Of a stretch of DNA of 61,890 nt, positions 59,817 to 61,890 are shown piece after piece. The DNA is from Candidatus Kerfeldbacteria bacterium (GTDB lineage Bacteria; Patescibacteriota; Patescibacteriia; SBBC01; CAIJZX01): positions 1 to 61,890 of the forward strand of contig CAIJZX010000029.1 in assembly GCA_903825245.1 (NCBI GenBank). The letters are read 5' to 3'. Numbering within the stretch: position 1 is the first letter of the stretch; each line of letters starts with the position of its first letter. Below the pieces are notes generated by a model. That model did no database searches. It had not been told where the DNA came from and was given only the letters and a program-made list of their open reading frames with translations. Made by a program: the position numbers and the translations under genes.

Positions 59817-60107
59817 TTATTCGCTTTTGGTAAATCCGAAATCTTTGACCGGCGCTTCGGAGGCCGTCAACTGGCCAAACTGCGCTTCATACTTTTTAAT
59901 GTTGTCTGCCAACGCCGCCACAATCTGCTTGGCGTGAGCCGGACTCGTTACCACGCGGCTAACGAGATTTCCCTGCGGCGGAAAGAGCGATAGGAAATCA
60001 AAGACAAACTCATCTTTGGTATGAGAAATTTGCAAAGCATTAGCGTACGTTCCGCGAAGCACTTCATCCGGAGCTTTAATTTGGATTTGTTGAGATTGTT
60101 GGGGCAT
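59817..60107 (-). CDS. DUF3467 family protein
   Basis: 96 residues. The pattern GTYANALQISHTKDEFVFDF, then VVTSPAHAKQIVAALADNI and KYEAQFG, is characteristic of DUF3467, a small cytoplasmic family without known function. It is complete in length. Confidence 0.8.
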   Translation of the reverse strand: MPQQSQQIQIKAPDEVLRGTYANALQISHTKDEFVFDFLSLFPPQGNLVSRVVTSPAHAKQIVAALADNIKKYEAQFGQLTASEAPVKDFGFTKSE

Positions 60108-60134
60108 AGTGTGAATAAAGTTGATGAGTAATTA

Positions 60135-60557
60135 TTATTTTCCGGTACTCCCAAAACCCCCTGTTCCTCGCTCACTTTCTGGTAATTCTTCAACTACTGT
60201 TACTGTAGTTTTCGGAACCGGCAAGAAGAGGCACTGAGCAATGCGATCACCGATTTGTACGTTATAGATTTCTTGGCTCGTGTTAAGAAGAATTATTTTC
60301 CATTCACCACGATACCCGGCATCAATCACTCCCGCCAGAACATGAATACCTTTACTGCCGAGACTTGATCGATCTTTTATAACTGCAACAAAATCATGAG
60401 GAAAAGCCGCCGAAAAACCTGTAAGAAAACCATGATGTTCACCGGGTCCAATTGAATACCCCTCAATCGTACTCACATCCCAACCGGCATCATCATCGTG
60501 TTGCCGCTGTAGACCTTGACTGAGCGGGTTGATTCTTTTTATTTGGACAGTATTCAT
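60135..60557 (-). CDS. dut: dUTP diphosphatase
   Basis: 140 residues from ATG 60557. All five trimeric dUTPase motifs are present: DDDAGWDV, DRSSLGSKGI, VLAGVIDAGYRGEWKIIL, IGDRIAQCLF and the C-terminal RGTGGFGSTGK. It hydrolyses dUTP to dUMP, keeping uracil out of DNA. TACTAT lies 6 nt before ATG, so a leaderless mRNA is possible. It leads an operon with DUF3467 and two further genes. Confidence 0.94.
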   Translation of the reverse strand: MNTVQIKRINPLSQGLQRQHDDDAGWDVSTIEGYSIGPGEHHGFLTGFSAAFPHDFVAVIKDRSSLGSKGIHVLAGVIDAGYRGEWKIILLNTSQEIYNVQIGDRIAQCLFLPVPKTTVTVVEELPESERGTGGFGSTGK

Positions 60558-60574
60558 GAGACAATAGTAATAAC

Positions 60575-60603
60575 TTGACAGGCTACACATAGACGACTAG
60601 TGT
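60575..60603 (+). promoter_or_regulatory. Promoter of small basic protein gene
   Basis: TTGACA, 17 nt, TAGTGT, divergent from dut. Confidence 0.7.
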
Positions 60604-60668
60604 AGTCTAGCATCAAACGCACATGTTCGTACATTGATCACACCTCAGTCCCGCCTCATGGAGGAGTG

Positions 60669-60878
60669 ATGAACGCTCGTCAAGCCAAGCAGTCTCGCTG
60701 CAACCAGCCCCGTCCCAAGCTCGGATCGAGAGAGCTCTACAGCAATGCCCAACTTAGCGGCGGCATCGCTCAGGTGCTCGCTCACGGCCACGCTATTCGG
60801 CCGACTGACCCGATCAACACCACGTTGCCTTCCCACCGCTCAAACCGACGCTCGACGCGCCGCCCCCGATCAGCCTAA
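60669..60878 (+). CDS. Small Arg-rich protein in an autonomous unit
   Basis: 69 residues from ATG 60669 (GTG 60666 also possible), directly after GGAGGAG. Arg-rich ends (MNARQAKQSRCNQPRPKLGS; SNRRSTRRPRSA) suggest nucleic-acid or membrane binding, by charge only. It has its own promoter and a terminator whose stem begins inside the last codons. No homologue was recognised. Confidence 0.5.
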   Translation: MNARQAKQSRCNQPRPKLGSRELYSNAQLSGGIAQVLAHGHAIRPTDPINTTLPSHRSNRRSTRRPRSA

Positions 60879-60897
60879 GTGCTGGTCTTTTTTCTTG
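60869..60897 (+). terminator. Intrinsic terminator
   Basis: The stem GATCAGC/GCTGGTC (one G-U pair) overlaps the stop codon region and is followed by TTTTTTC. Confidence 0.75.
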
Positions 60898-60908
60898 CCA
60901 TAACCAAG

Positions 60909-60934
60909 CGCGGCTCCGAAGGAGCCGCGCTCAT
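60909..60934. terminator. GC-rich hairpin downstream of the FnIII-like gene
   Basis: The perfect arms GCGCGGCTCC/GGAGCCGCGC with a tiny loop lie just after the minus-strand stop at 60948. The T-tract is weak, so it is a probable but not typical terminator. Confidence 0.45.
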
Positions 60935-60947
60935 CAATTCGATGGAA

Positions 60948-61890
60948 CTATTGGTCAGCCGGAATTTGCACTGGCACTGGTACTCCGCCACCACTTGTTT
61001 TAGTTGATGTCGTAAACACTTGTTGACCGGAAACAATCGACCCACCACCTACGATTTCATAAAGATAATGTGCACCCGGTGTTAAACCGGTAAGCATTGC
61101 TTGATGTGCGACATTTGTGCAGGGCGCAGTCTCTGCTACTGGCTTACTATTCAACTGGTTAGCCACCGTCCCATAATTGATACGGCTACAGGTCGTTCGG
61201 GGTGTGCTCCAGCCTATGACAGCCGATGTGGTCGTAGTACTAATAATGTGAATGTTGTCGTAGTCGTTGCACACAATTGGCTGGGTTAAGAAGATATCTT
61301 TGTACGGCTTACCAGTGGTATCGTAATACACAATATACTTGGCCGGTGAAACCGATTTCGCTGCGGGGAAACACATATTTAGTGTTTGTTTTTGATTATA
61401 CTTCAAGGTCACGGTAATTTGTGGAACATTCACTACATCTGTCCCTGTTCCTCCGCCTAAAGCCATGGTCAACGGCACATAATCACGAGGTGATTCATTG
61501 TTATTTTTCGCCGTCCACGTTTGACCATCAATCACTCCTTGTAACTGGCCTTTGTTGTAGAGATAAATCCCGTGACTTGGATCAATAGTCATCGTACCTA
61601 TGGCTTGCTCAACGCTCGTCGCTTTTAGTCCTTTTGCCATACTTTCCGCGCAGGTGCCGGTCATGGCGGGCTTCGTCAAGAAGATGTCGCTGTATGGGGT
61701 ACCGGTAGTGTCGAAGAAGAAGTGGGAGACGGAGTACGTGGAGTCCTGATTGCGGAGGAACGTAGTTTGCGGTACACAGACCGTAGCCGTGAGTGCAGCG
61801 TCCTTTGCATCCTTACCGACGAGTTGTGCCACCACGCGAGGAAGCGTGTACGTCGTACCAGCAGTGTTGGGATCAACGTAGGGCACCACC
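60948..61890 (-). CDS. Extracellular FnIII-like repeat protein, 5' end outside window
   Basis: At least 313 codons open to the right edge. Two similar modules occur (TVCVPQTTFLRNQDSTYSVS and DTTGTPYSDIFLTKP; then LNMCFPAAKSVSPAKYIVYY and DTTGKPYKDIFLTQP), each with paired Cys. A fibronectin-III-like domain follows (TTTTTSAVIGWSTP, then LTGLTPGAHYLYEIVG). It ends in a Gly/Pro/Val-rich tail. It is probably a secreted or surface protein; the signal peptide would lie beyond the window. No enzyme motif was seen. Confidence 0.65.
   Translation of the reverse strand, partial: VVPYVDPNTAGTTYTLPRVVAQLVGKDAKDAALTATVCVPQTTFLRNQDSTYSVSHFFFDTTGTPYSDIFLTKPAMTGTCAESMAKGLKATSVEQAIGTMTIDPSHGIYLYNKGQLQGVIDGQTWTAKNNNESPRDYVPLTMALGGGTGTDVVNVPQITVTLKYNQKQTLNMCFPAAKSVSPAKYIVYYDTTGKPYKDIFLTQPIVCNDYDNIHIISTTTTSAVIGWSTPRTTCSRINYGTVANQLNSKPVAETAPCTNVAHQAMLTGLTPGAHYLYEIVGGGSIVSGQQVFTTSTKTSGGGVPVPVQIPADQ

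Noticed and set aside
1-61890. Recoded TGA (glycine), as in some Patescibacteria
   Set aside because: Many genes end cleanly at TGA, including ATGA overlaps, and no conserved protein reads through TGA.
1-61890. CRISPR arrays, transposases or prophage genes
   Set aside because: No regularly spaced repeats or recognisable cas, transposase, integrase or phage structural genes were found.

Overview
This window reads as chromosomal DNA of an ultra-small Candidate Phyla Radiation (Patescibacteria, probably Parcubacteria-like) bacterium. The inference rests on gene style: a minimal dcw cluster (mraZ, rsmH, FtsL-like, PBP, MurF-like), HerA/TraG-type ATPases next to membrane proteins, DUF3467, many one-copy translation genes, and numerous secreted or membrane proteins without clear homologues. 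TGA acts as a normal stop. No transposase, CRISPR array or prophage was seen.

Layout. 1-7242 (minus) is one operon behind a good sigma-70 promoter: four tandem, ATGA-coupled 7TM proteins, a class IV aminotransferase, an alpha-oxoamine-synthase-type PLP enzyme and a 7TM-GAF-GAF histidine kinase cut by the left edge. This resembles the synthase-plus-sensor logic of CqsA/CqsS and LqsA/LqsS and is the best candidate for an undescribed system. 7287-12091 holds two cassettes, each with a promoter, a long conserved RNA leader, a lipoprotein with a papain-like (CHAP/NlpC-like) domain and a membrane-anchored beta-propeller protein. 12121-17160 is the dcw cluster with MraZ boxes and a parS-like palindrome. 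17285-20948 mixes a Nudix gene, a beta-carbonic-anhydrase-like gene, a decayed gene and tRNA-Gln flanked by tRNA half copies. 20945-26987 has dnaX, a methyltransferase and a fused HerA/TraG-like membrane ATPase. 27335-30618 has two lipoproteins, a CorA-like protein and a membrane-anchored single-ring Clp-type AAA+ protein. 30712-33098 has cysS and dus. 33155-35355 is an ECF sigma factor with a putative anti-sigma and two secreted proteins. 35416-43065 has small membrane proteins, Nudix, phosphatase and HD proteins, alaS, an orphan ncRNA candidate and several small stand-alone gene units. 43092-51086 has mnmA, a flippase-like protein, a methyltransferase, a GT2 glycosyltransferase, and a split version of the HerA/TraG-like system behind a sigma/HTH protein. 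51186-53882 is secDF, with a parvulin domain inside SecD. 53891-61890 has an L,D-transpeptidase with a structured leader, a racemase with an attenuator-like leader, dnaJ with a CIRCE operator, a dut/DUF3467 operon and a truncated FnIII-like surface protein.

Two expression styles coexist. Many core genes lack a Shine-Dalgarno sequence, and several appear leaderless, with exactly 6 nt between the -10 hexamer and ATG. A scattered set of small accessory genes carries its own TTGACA-type promoter, a strong AGGAGG site and its own terminator. A further notable signal is a 14-bp perfect inverted repeat overlapping the start codon of both alaS and secD, which looks like a shared cis-acting RNA element.
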